NCBI GenBank assembly: GCA_016716065.1
Contig: JADJXA010000010.1
Span: forward strand, 1-64,000
Reading direction: 5' to 3'
DNA: 64,000 nucleotides
Source: Candidatus Leptovillus gracilis
GTDB taxonomy: Bacteria > Chloroflexota > Anaerolineae > Promineifilales > Promineifilaceae
Each line of letters begins with the position of its first letter. Within the stretch, counting starts at the first letter, position 1. Below are positions 56,150 to 64,000 of the stretch, one piece after another. A model generated the notes under the pieces. It did no database searches and was not told the origin of the DNA. It saw nothing but the letters and a program-made list of their open reading frames with translations. A program made the position numbers and the translations under genes.

Positions 56150-56205
56150 TTGTCAAGGGTCAATAGCCAATAGTCAATCGCCAACCGTTGACAATTGACA
56201 ATTCA
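56150..56205. repeat. Intergenic heptad hairpin
   Basis: GTCAAGG/GTCAATA units followed by TTGACAA units lie between gp25 and baseplate J, ending just before the AGGAG ribosome site. Confidence 0.8.
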
Positions 56206-56215
56206 GGAGTTCTTT

Positions 56216-58216
56216 ATGTCGCTAATCGCTCCCAAACTCGACGACCGCCACTTCCAAGACCTGGTGGATGAGGCCAAAAAGCGCATCCCCCATTACGTCA
56301 AGGAGTGGACTGACCACAACGTCAGCGACCCCGGCGTGACGCTGATCGAACTGTTTGCCTGGATGACCGATGTGCTGCTGTACCGGCTCAATCAGGTCCC
56401 TGACCGACACTATATCAAGTTTATGGAGATGTTGGGCATTACCTTGCAGCCGCCGCAGCCGGCCAAAGTGCCGGTGACGTTTTGGTTGTCTGCGCCGCAG
56501 GCGACGGCCGTATCCATCCCCGCCGGCACCGAAGTCGCCAGCACCCGCACGGAGACGGAAAGCTCCATCATTTTCACCACCGACGCCGATTTTGTGGTGC
56601 AGCCGCCGCAGCTAACGGCCGTTCTCTCGCGCATCACCGCCGGACAAGAGCAAAAACAATACCGCGAGCAAAACCTGCGCCGTCTGGCGGCCGGCTTTGA
56701 AGGCTTTGAAGCCTTCTCCGGCGTGCCGCAAATAGACGACGCTCTCTACTTCGGCTTCACCAACGACCTCAGCCACCATATCCTCGGCCTGCAATTCGAC
56801 TGCGATTCGGCCGGCGGCGCAGGCATAGACCCCACCCAACCGCCGGTGGTGTGGGAAGCCTCCACCGGGGACGTCAATGCCCGTTGGCTGCCCTGTGCCA
56901 TAGACCTGGACACCACCAAAGGCATGAATATCGGCGGCCAGATTCACCTCCACCTGCCGGCCATGGGGCGTTACGCCATCAACAAACAAGAACAGTACTG
57001 GGTGCGCGTCCGCGTGCGCGAAATCAGCGCCGCCGAACGGCAGGACGGGATGCGGCCGTACCAGACCTCACCCCGCCTGCGCCAGGTTCAGGCGGCTGCC
57101 TGGGGTGGGACCACCCCAGCCACCCACGCCCAACAAATCGAAAACGAATTTTTAGGCCAGAGTGATGGCGCCGCCGGTCAGCGCTATCAACTGCGCGTTA
57201 CTCCCATCCTGGCCCGCCAGCCGCAAGAAACGCTGTTGGTACAGGTGGAAGGCGAAGCGCCGCAGCCCTGGACCGAAGTTGAAGATTTGGCTGATTCCAG
57301 CGCCTACGATGCGCACTTCACCCTGGACAGCGTGACCGGCGAACTGCGCCTGGGGCCGGCCGTGCGCCAGCCCGATGGCGCGATCAAACTTTACAGCGCC
57401 ATTCCGCCGCGTGGGGCCAATCTGGTATTCCGCCGCTATCGCACCGGCGGCGGGCAAATTGGCAATGTGCAGACTGGCATCCTCAACACCCTCAAGACGG
57501 CCATCCCCTACATCGCCCGCGTGCGCAACCGCGAGCCAGCCTGGGGCGGGCTGGACGCGGAGACGCTGGAAGCGGCGATGATGCGCGCCCCCAAGCTGCT
57601 GCGTTCACGCGGCCGCGCCGTCACTGAGGATGATTTTGAATTTTTGGCGCGGCAGGCGCTGCCGGCGGCGATTGGACGGGTGAGATGTTTGCAGCCACGG
57701 CCGTCGGCCGCCGGGCGTGTCGCGCCGGGGCAGGTGTATGTGCTGGTTGTGCCCCGCGTAGCCAATCCGGCCGGCTTCCTGGCCCCGGAGCAGTTGGAAC
57801 CCTCCGCGGAACATGTCGCCCGCCTGGGCAGCTATCTCGACGAGCGCCGCTTGTTGACGACGCAGCTAGACATCCGCGCCCCGGCCTACCGTTGGGTGGC
57901 TGCCCGCGTGCAGCTTCGCGCCGCCCCCGGCATCAACCAGGCCGACGTGGAAAGCGAGGTGCTGGCCCGCCTCTACCGTTTCCTCAACCCGCTCACCGGC
58001 GGACCAGGCGGCGATGGCTGGCCGTTTGGTCGGGAACTCTTTTTGTCGGATGTGTACCAGACGCTCCAGGGCTTGCCCCACGTGCAGTTTATCCGCAACG
58101 TGGACCTGTTTATCGCCGCGCCGGGCGGCGGGCCGCAGGGGGAACGGGTGGAATCGGTGGAAGTGGTGGCGCATGGGGTGATTGCATCCGGGCGGCACGA
58201 AGTGGTGTTTGTGTAA
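56216..58216 (+). CDS. Baseplate J-like protein (Afp11/Pvc11-like)
   Basis: A 666-residue baseplate wedge protein: LIAPKLDDRHFQDLVDEAKKR and WTDHNVSDPGVTLIELFAWMTDVLLYRLNQVPDRHYIKFMEMLGI at the N-terminus. Later come YRTGGGQIGNVQTG, EAAMMRAPKLLRSRGRAVTEDDFEFLARQA and a C-terminal wedge domain. These are typical eCIS baseplate J-like features. The ATG at 56216 has AGGAG 9 bp upstream. It is adjacent to gp25 as in other systems. Confidence 0.93.
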   Translation: MSLIAPKLDDRHFQDLVDEAKKRIPHYVKEWTDHNVSDPGVTLIELFAWMTDVLLYRLNQVPDRHYIKFMEMLGITLQPPQPAKVPVTFWLSAPQATAVSIPAGTEVASTRTETESSIIFTTDADFVVQPPQLTAVLSRITAGQEQKQYREQNLRRLAAGFEGFEAFSGVPQIDDALYFGFTNDLSHHILGLQFDCDSAGGAGIDPTQPPVVWEASTGDVNARWLPCAIDLDTTKGMNIGGQIHLHLPAMGRYAINKQEQYWVRVRVREISAAERQDGMRPYQTSPRLRQVQAAAWGGTTPATHAQQIENEFLGQSDGAAGQRYQLRVTPILARQPQETLLVQVEGEAPQPWTEVEDLADSSAYDAHFTLDSVTGELRLGPAVRQPDGAIKLYSAIPPRGANLVFRRYRTGGGQIGNVQTGILNTLKTAIPYIARVRNREPAWGGLDAETLEAAMMRAPKLLRSRGRAVTEDDFEFLARQALPAAIGRVRCLQPRPSAAGRVAPGQVYVLVVPRVANPAGFLAPEQLEPSAEHVARLGSYLDERRLLTTQLDIRAPAYRWVAARVQLRAAPGINQADVESEVLARLYRFLNPLTGGPGGDGWPFGRELFLSDVYQTLQGLPHVQFIRNVDLFIAAPGGGPQGERVESVEVVAHGVIASGRHEVVFV

Positions 58217-58231
58217 TTCCCAGGGGTTCTT

Positions 58232-59547
58232 ATGAACGGGAAACAGCAGCAGGAAAAGAAAGCGACCAGCGGGCAGTCTGGATTACGGCCGAAAACGGCC
58301 GTCTCCCCTCTTTGCCCGATTTGTCGTGGCGGCAGACGGCCGTATTGCAATGGCAGCGGCAGCAGGGCAACGCCTACGTCCAGCGCCGTCTGGCGCAGGG
58401 CGTGCCCCAAATCCAGCGCGACTGCCCGCCCGACTGCCCCCGCGAGCCGCGCCGCCGCGTGCCCGGCCTGGACGACGCCATCGTCATGCAGGTTGAAGAC
58501 GCCATAGATAACAGCAACCCGCAGGGCGCTATCAATCTGGTGGTCAACGCCCTGGCCGCCCAGGGGCGCATCAACACCAGCGAACTGGACGGCGGCATCA
58601 TGCGCTACGGCGCGGCAATGACCGATGAAGGGCACACCCGGTCCTTCTGGGACAAAGACCCGGCCACCCACCCAGACGCCAAAATGCTGCCTTTTGAAGT
58701 GACCATCGGTCCGGCCGCTTTGTCCGACGTGCCCTGGTTGTACGCCACCGTCATTCACGAATGGCGGCACGTGCAGCAGTTCCGCGTGCCGATGGCCATG
58801 GCCGACCGCAACGCGGCCACCGAAGCGGATGCCTATCTGAATGGCATCGAGCAGGCATGGGCCAGCGGTCTGACCACCGAGCAGGTGACGGAACTATTTA
58901 ACCGCCTGCGCGACGACCATTGGAGCCGGATAACCGACCCGACCATTCGCGCCAGCTTGCAGCCGCGCTACGACGCCGCCGAGGCATATGTCAACAGCTT
59001 TACCACCAGCGGCCTGGCGCCGCGCATCTTCCAGCAGCTGCACTTTGCGCAGATTTTCTTTGCTACCGGCCAGGCCAAACTGGACAGCGCCGCCAACGAT
59101 GAAATCGGCATTGTGGTGGACCGGGCCAACCTGCTGCGCAGCGACCATCCTGATTATGATATGCGCTGGACGATCACCGGGTTTGCCAGCCCGCGCTGGC
59201 AGCACCCGCGCCGCGGCGAGATGCCAGCCGATTTGAACCAGGCCCTCTCGCGGCAGCGCGCCGACACGACGCTGGCGCAAATCCAAAACGCCTTCCGCGC
59301 CGAAGGAGATGGCGCGTGCGATTTCCGCATCCAGACCTGCGCGCCGCAAGCGGTGACGGTGGACGACCCGACCTGGGATTCGCTGGCGCGCGGCGAAGGT
59401 TCCGCCCCAGCGCTGGCCGAAGGGCGCGACCTAAACAGCGATGATCAGCAGGACCGGCGGGTGGATGTTTTGGTGGAATTTAGCCCTGGCCCGCGTGTGC
59501 CGACACAGCCGCCGGGTTGGCTGGGCGGTGGCGGCGGTGGGACATAG
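58232..59547 (+). CDS. Candidate eCIS cargo: zinc metallopeptidase with OmpA-like domain (frame break near 58310)
   Basis: The ATG at 58232 (MNGKQQQEKKATSGQSG, then KTAVSPL) is in a different frame from the rest. The reading shifts near 58305-58320 to PDLSWRQTAVLQWQRQQGNAYVQRRL and stays there to 59547. The body has a zinc motif in VIHEWRHVQQF followed 16 residues later by NAATEADAY (possible third ligand), as in DUF4157-type zincins. The C-terminal about 130 residues fit an OmpA-like domain: HFAQIFFATGQAKLDSAANDEI, RWTITGFASPRW and ALSRQRADTTLAQIQNAF. Signal peptide and membrane segments are absent. The Q-GN-VQR motif near the N-terminus suggests loading into the particle. The frame break may be a sequencing error. 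Confidence 0.65.
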
Positions 59548-62500
59548 ATGATGAGTCGTAGAAAGCGCAGTAAAACAGCCCGAAAGCAGCCGGAACCCCA
59601 GCAGCCAATCAACGTGGGCAGGCACGGGGAACAGTCTTCGGTCATTGCCCCGGAGCTGGCCGAACAACTGCCGGAACATGCCACGACACGGCCGTTGCGC
59701 CAATCGGCCATCTTGCAGCTGCAACAAACACATGGCAACGGCTTCGTCCAGCGCTACCTGCCCCCGGCCATGAGCGACCAGGCCATCGAAGCCTACGACG
59801 CCATGGAAGAAAAAGCGCGCGGCATCGGGGACGCCATTCACGAGGCCCTCTATTCCGGCAAAGCTGTTGGCCCATCGCTGACGGTGATGAAATTAATGGA
59901 CCACAATTTGGGGATGCGCGCCAAAATTCAGAGCGAATTTGCCTACCATCACGGCCAGAGCTTGCAAAGTTTCCTCAAATCCCACCTGACCGGGGACATG
60001 CTGGTGAAGGCGTTTGCCTTGCTCGAAGCCGAACATTTTTACGATTACCATGTGGACGTGGCCCTGGCGCTCATCCCAGAAGGGACCCGCGACGCCCACC
60101 TGATCCGCATTTTGCAAAGCCTGCCGCTGGCCGGGCGCAAGAAAATGGAGACCATCTACAACCAGGTTTTCCGGCAAATCGGCGAGGGGTCTTTGTTGGC
60201 CGACTTGCAGGGCGACCTGGCGACCGACAAAGACTTATACCAGGCGCTGGCGCTGATGCACCGCGAAAAGCTGAACAAAGCCGACGAATTGTATATGATG
60301 AGCACCGGTCAGGCGGGCACGGAGACCGACGCGGTGGTGGAATTGTTTATGAGCGCCTGGGAGCAAGGACCGGAGCAGGTGGTGGCGCTGGAAAAAGATT
60401 GGAACGCTTACGTGCGCAACCATGATGGCTGGTCCAGCGCCCGATGGGACAACATGGGCCTTTCGCTCTATGAGGCGATGGACGGGGAATTATCGGGACG
60501 GCCGTGGCACACCGTGAAGGCCATTCTCGATGGGACCAAAGCGTACCAGGAGAGCCTGTTTACCGACAAGGCGCTGGCCTGGGGGCAGCAAAGCCTGGCC
60601 GAAATCGCTGCCAGCGACGCCGACCCCGGCGCGGCGCTGGTAAACATTGTGCTGCGCGATGCTTTCAAGGTGGCCCTGGGTAAGCCGGTGCTGGAGGAAA
60701 CGGCCGAAAACAGCCCGCAGATTGCCAGCAAAAATTTGCTGAACGCGGCCATGTCGGGCGATTTGGTGGGGATGGGCCAGGCGACAGAGCAGTTGAACCA
60801 GCAGGCGCAGCAAGCGCTAGAACGCCTCTATCGAACGGAAGAAATTCAATTGCAAACCGCCTGGGATATTGTGACGGCGACCACCGACAAGGGTGGCTTC
60901 TTGTACACCGGCGCGGGAACCGACGACGCCAATCTGAATCGGGCCATCGGCCAGATGCAAACAATCTGGCAGGGGCGCATCGAACGCGCCGCCGGGACGC
61001 CGCAGGAAGCGGTATACAAAGAGCAGTGGGCGGCCGTGCAAACCCGGCTGCGGCTGGTTATCAAAGACGAGATGAGCGAAGGCTCGGTGGAATATGAGCG
61101 GGCGCACCTGCGGCTGGCCGGCGATTTACGGCCGGCCGATGAGATTTATCTGGCGCTGCGCGAAAACGACAACGCCAAACTGCTAAAGCTGGCGACGAAA
61201 TTCTGGGCGACGGGCGAGCTGGCCGATGTTCACCGGGAGATGCGCCGGGAACGGCCGTTGGGCGCTTATACCCGCCCACCCTTCGACGAAGTGGATATTT
61301 CGCGCCAGATTGGCGCATTGTCGCCGCTGGATTGGGAGCGCGCCGAATACATGCTGCTGCCCTATCCACCGCGCGAGCAGGCGATGCGCGGCGCGCTGCG
61401 CCTGGAACTGGAACTGCGCATTGGCGATGGTGATGGCGACCTCAAACGCGCCTACGACTTCCTGAACGATAAGAACGTCAGCGAGAGCCTGCGCCGCGAC
61501 ATCATCGCCCAGTTTGTGGCGCGGCAGGCGGCCAATCAACCCGGCGACAACGACACGCAGAAGTTTTTGGCCTACATTGACCGGCGTTATGACAGCTCTT
61601 ACACCTGTTACGAATTCCGCGATTTGCTGGACCCGACCACGGATTTAGGCGAATTGGTGGCGCGCGGCGAGGGGCGGTTGGCTGCTTCGGAATCAGGGCT
61701 GATGGACCCACTGTTGAACGTGGTGATAGACAATTGGGACGCCATGACCGGTGAGGATGACCGGATGGTGACGCTGCGCGCCCTGGAGCGGCTGCGATTT
61801 ATTCAGGCGCAGGCGGGGGCCAAAGACGAAGAGTTGGCGGCGATGCTGGCGATGACCGGCAAGACGACGCCGCAGGAGTTGGGCCAGTTTACCTACGATG
61901 AGTTTAAGGCCAATCTGGAACAGGTGCGGGCGGTGAAAAACGGGATTGCCGAGGGGATGGCAACGGCCGTTTCCCTGGCCGTTCAAGCCGTTTTAGCCGC
62001 CGCCACCGCCGGGGCCGCTTCTGGTCCATTGGTGGTCGCTTTGGGTGGGGCGGTGGCCGAAATGCTGGCCAAAGAAGCCCTGTTGGGCAAAGATTTTGAG
62101 CTGACCAGCGCTGAAAACGCCGGTAAGTTGATGCAGGCCGTTGGCGAAGCGGGCATGGGCATGGCTATTTCTAAAGTAAACATTTTGGATGCCGAAACGC
62201 TCAAAAAGATGGGACGCGCCGGTTCCTTTGTGGACGATGCGGCGAAATCGGGCATTGAAATGGTGAGTAAGACGGGTATTGAAGCAGCCTACAAAGAGAA
62301 ACTGCCTGACGATTCGCAGGTCTTCGAGGCGGCGCTGGCGGTGCTGGTGGCCGGTGGCAAAGGGGCGATGACCCACCGTATCAAGATTGAAGAAGTGACC
62401 GACGATATCGGCAAGCTAAAAATCAACGTGGCAGCCAACATTGCCGCCAATGTCAGCGGCGATTTGGGTAAAGAAGGGTACAAAGCGGCCCAGAGCGGCG

Positions 62501-62847
62501 ATTGGGAAGCGGTCCACGCGAAGGTGTTGGAGATTGTAGTCATTGGTACGTTGAAAGGAGCGCACAGCGCCGCTTCCGATTTTGCGAGTGGCAAGGTGGA
62601 AGACAAACGCAAGGCGCAGACGCAAAAAGAGATTGAAGCGCTGGACGCCCAGGAGCAGGCAGAGCGGCGAATGGCTGAAGCAAAGTGGCAGCAGGTATGG
62701 CAGCAGAAGAACAGCGCGAAACAGTGGAAAGAAATTGAGGCAGAGTGGGAGCGCATCATTCAAGAAGCGGAAACCAGTGACAAATGGGCGGAGATTGACG
62801 CCGGGTGGGATGAGATATTAAAGGAGGAGATGGCGAAACGGCCGTAA
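59548..62847 (+). CDS. 1099-residue eCIS-associated protein with annexin-like repeats (cargo or tape-measure candidate)
   Basis: A large soluble, mostly helical protein. Residues about 52-71 hold RQSAILQLQQTHGNGFVQRY, matching the motif in two neighbours. From about 100 to 330 and again near 450-560 there are annexin-like repeats: GTRDAHLIRILQSLPL, GTETDAVVELFMSA and GTDDANLNRAIGQM, each followed by an I-x(6)-Y/F-type helix and L--DL-GD. Residues about 800-850 are hydrophobic Ala/Gly-rich, like a membrane-inserting stretch. The C-terminus is a coiled coil with W-EI---W spacing. I do not recognise a catalytic domain. Alternatives are a toxin, a membrane-binding effector or the tape-measure protein. 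The start follows the metallopeptidase stop directly. Confidence 0.6.
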   Translation: MMSRRKRSKTARKQPEPQQPINVGRHGEQSSVIAPELAEQLPEHATTRPLRQSAILQLQQTHGNGFVQRYLPPAMSDQAIEAYDAMEEKARGIGDAIHEALYSGKAVGPSLTVMKLMDHNLGMRAKIQSEFAYHHGQSLQSFLKSHLTGDMLVKAFALLEAEHFYDYHVDVALALIPEGTRDAHLIRILQSLPLAGRKKMETIYNQVFRQIGEGSLLADLQGDLATDKDLYQALALMHREKLNKADELYMMSTGQAGTETDAVVELFMSAWEQGPEQVVALEKDWNAYVRNHDGWSSARWDNMGLSLYEAMDGELSGRPWHTVKAILDGTKAYQESLFTDKALAWGQQSLAEIAASDADPGAALVNIVLRDAFKVALGKPVLEETAENSPQIASKNLLNAAMSGDLVGMGQATEQLNQQAQQALERLYRTEEIQLQTAWDIVTATTDKGGFLYTGAGTDDANLNRAIGQMQTIWQGRIERAAGTPQEAVYKEQWAAVQTRLRLVIKDEMSEGSVEYERAHLRLAGDLRPADEIYLALRENDNAKLLKLATKFWATGELADVHREMRRERPLGAYTRPPFDEVDISRQIGALSPLDWERAEYMLLPYPPREQAMRGALRLELELRIGDGDGDLKRAYDFLNDKNVSESLRRDIIAQFVARQAANQPGDNDTQKFLAYIDRRYDSSYTCYEFRDLLDPTTDLGELVARGEGRLAASESGLMDPLLNVVIDNWDAMTGEDDRMVTLRALERLRFIQAQAGAKDEELAAMLAMTGKTTPQELGQFTYDEFKANLEQVRAVKNGIAEGMATAVSLAVQAVLAAATAGAASGPLVVALGGAVAEMLAKEALLGKDFELTSAENAGKLMQAVGEAGMGMAISKVNILDAETLKKMGRAGSFVDDAAKSGIEMVSKTGIEAAYKEKLPDDSQVFEAALAVLVAGGKGAMTHRIKIEEVTDDIGKLKINVAANIAANVSGDLGKEGYKAAQSGDWEAVHAKVLEIVVIGTLKGAHSAASDFASGKVEDKRKAQTQKEIEALDAQEQAERRMAEAKWQQVWQQKNSAKQWKEIEAEWERIIQEAETSDKWAEIDAGWDEILKEEMAKRP

Positions 62848-62878
62848 CCTGTAACGGCCGTTGCCCACAGACATACCT

Positions 62879-63814
62879 ATGGCAGAAACCTACATCTTTC
62901 AACTCAACATCACCGGACCAGACAGGGCGGAGACGGTCACGCTGGCGATTGGCGCAGCTATCTTTGGCCGCCAGCCCGGCATAGATATTTTATTAGAGCA
63001 CCCACTGGTTTCGCGGCGGCACGCGCAGGTGGTTGCCACGCCCACCACCTGCGAACTGACCGACCTGGGCAGCAGCAACGGCACGCGGCTGAATGACACG
63101 CCGCTGCTGCCCAACACGCCCATTTTCCTCAACCACAACGACGTGATCGAGATAGGGCCGTTTAAGATGGTGCTGGCGGTAACGGCCGTGCAGTCGGAGC
63201 CAGAGCCAAAGCCAGAGCTAGAGCTAGAGCTAGAGAGAGAAAACCAACCAGCCCTCTCTATCCCCCCTGCTCCCCCGTCCCCCCGCCCGCCTGCTCCCCG
63301 TCTCCCCCACTCCCCATCTCCCCCACTCCCCCCTGGTCTTTCCAGCCATTCCACCCGCCTGCTGGGCTACCTGCCCGGCATCTACCATACCGACTTGATG
63401 AGCCGGTTTTTGGCGTTGTTTGAATCTATTCTCATTCCGATTGAGTGGAATATAGACAACTTCGACCTTTACCTGGACCCACACACGTCACCGGTGGGCT
63501 TTTTGCCCTGGTTGTGCAACTGGTTCGAGGTGGTGTTTGATGATACCTGGACCGAGCGGCAGCGGCGGCAGTTTTTAGGCGAGGCAGCGGAATTGTACGG
63601 CCGTCGGGGAACCAAATGGGCCATGAGCCGCCTGCTGGAAATTTACACCGGTCACCAACCTGAAATCGTAGACAAAGCCGAAAAGCTGGACCCCTTTACG
63701 TTTAGTATTGATATACCCGTTCGGGAAAAAGAGTTGAATCGAACCCTGATTGAGCATATCATAGATGGTAACAAACCGGCGCACACCACTTATAAACTAC
63801 GTTTTAAGCAGTAA
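62879..63814 (+). CDS. FHA domain fused to phage tail protein I (gpI)
   Basis: A 312-residue protein. The N-terminal FHA domain (about 1-105) shows IFGRQPGIDILLEHPLVSRRHAQV and LTDLGSSNGTRL, with the phosphothreonine-binding R, S-RRH and SNGT. A Pro/Glu linker (EPEPKPELELELE, then PPAPPSPRPP encoded by a CTCCCCC tract) follows. The C-terminal gpI domain (about 165-312) has LLGYLPGIYHTDLMSRFLALFESIL, LPWLCNWFEVVFDDTWTERQRR and YGRRGTKWAMSRLLEIYTG. gpI is a baseplate wedge protein. The FHA part could bind a phosphorylated protein. I use the ATG at 62879. Confidence 0.9.
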   Translation: MAETYIFQLNITGPDRAETVTLAIGAAIFGRQPGIDILLEHPLVSRRHAQVVATPTTCELTDLGSSNGTRLNDTPLLPNTPIFLNHNDVIEIGPFKMVLAVTAVQSEPEPKPELELELERENQPALSIPPAPPSPRPPAPRLPHSPSPPLPPGLSSHSTRLLGYLPGIYHTDLMSRFLALFESILIPIEWNIDNFDLYLDPHTSPVGFLPWLCNWFEVVFDDTWTERQRRQFLGEAAELYGRRGTKWAMSRLLEIYTGHQPEIVDKAEKLDPFTFSIDIPVREKELNRTLIEHIIDGNKPAHTTYKLRFKQ

Positions 63815-63822
63815 TCTATACT

Positions 63823-63985
63823 TGACAAGGTGACATCTGACGACAGCAATTCTCATTCTGCAAATGCCTTACCTGTCGCGCCGTCCCGCCCCTACGATAA
63901 CACCAGGGCAAATTGAGAACTGCTGATCTGACAAAGCGGCATTTGACAAGGTGACAAAAATGTCGGATTATGACTTTGCGAGTGC
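63823..63985. repeat. Terminal intergenic region with dispersed GTGACAA...TTTGCG repeat, copy 3
   Basis: It contains TTGACAAGGTGACA twice and, at 63943-63983, the form with AAAAATGTCGGATTATGACTTTGCG. An imperfect inverted repeat CAGCAATTCTCA/TGAGAACTGCTG bounds 63846-63928. No gene is seen, and the operon may continue beyond the edge. Confidence 0.65.
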
Positions 63986-64000
63986 AGATTAAGGCGAAAG

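Noticed and set aside
57685..58216. N-terminal extension of the metallopeptidase ORF into baseplate J
   Set aside because: This stretch is the +1 shadow of the baseplate gene. The convincing start is the ATG at 58232 in a neighbouring frame.

Overview
The window is GC-rich, densely coded DNA. It is most consistent with a member of the Chloroflexota (Anaerolineae-like). I base this on the gene content: very large PMT/PTPS-related membrane proteins, F420-type oxidoreductase, YpdA-like reductase, SARP/BTAD regulator and a phage-tail-like injection cluster. No rRNA or tRNA is present to confirm the lineage. Two sequence habits run through everything. The palindrome ACGGCCGT occurs about 30 times in the first 10 kb by my count. 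Short tandem tracts with a 7-bp (sometimes 8-bp) period fill gaps between genes and also lie inside genes.

Layout. Bases 1-10006 hold giant membrane proteins of the GT-C/PMT and PTPS-related kinds, in two paralogous sets, several of them broken by frameshifts or by heptad tracts. Bases 10011-18349 hold a Na+/Ca2+ antiporter, cobalamin-dependent methionine synthase (metH), a decayed toxin-antitoxin pair hit by a miniature inverted-repeat element, a transglutaminase-fold protein, a YhhN-family membrane protein and YigZ. Bases 18520-25063 hold a lipoprotein glycosidase, a dead transposase, a frame-broken rhomboid protease and a three-gene unit (PTPS/QueD-like, GT4, methyltransferase). Bases 25800-28863 form a visibly AT-rich island with Z1 and DUF3883 defence-type genes (the first truncated) and relics of two further toxin-antitoxin pairs.

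Bases 28970-41665 are mostly housekeeping or stress genes: ATP-grasp, DDN-type oxidoreductase, APH-family kinase, class I aminotransferase, GAF-SpoIIE phosphatase, CNNM/CorC transporter, M16 peptidase, YpdA-like reductase, Hsp20 and a cNMP-binding histidine kinase.

Bases 42093-63814 are an extracellular contractile injection system (eCIS) cluster. It is preceded by a SARP/BTAD regulator and contains an AAA+ ATPase, DUF4157 core protein, DUF4255 protein, sheath, two tubes, assembly proteins, LysM adaptor, VgrG-like spike, gp25, baseplate J and an FHA-gpI fusion. Three proteins stand out: a 674-residue protein with a long hexapeptide (beta-helix) domain, a zinc metallopeptidase-OmpA protein, and a 1099-residue protein with annexin-like repeats. 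The last two share a short N-terminal Q/LQ-GN-VQR motif with the DUF4157 protein, which makes them cargo candidates. The cluster continues past the right edge.
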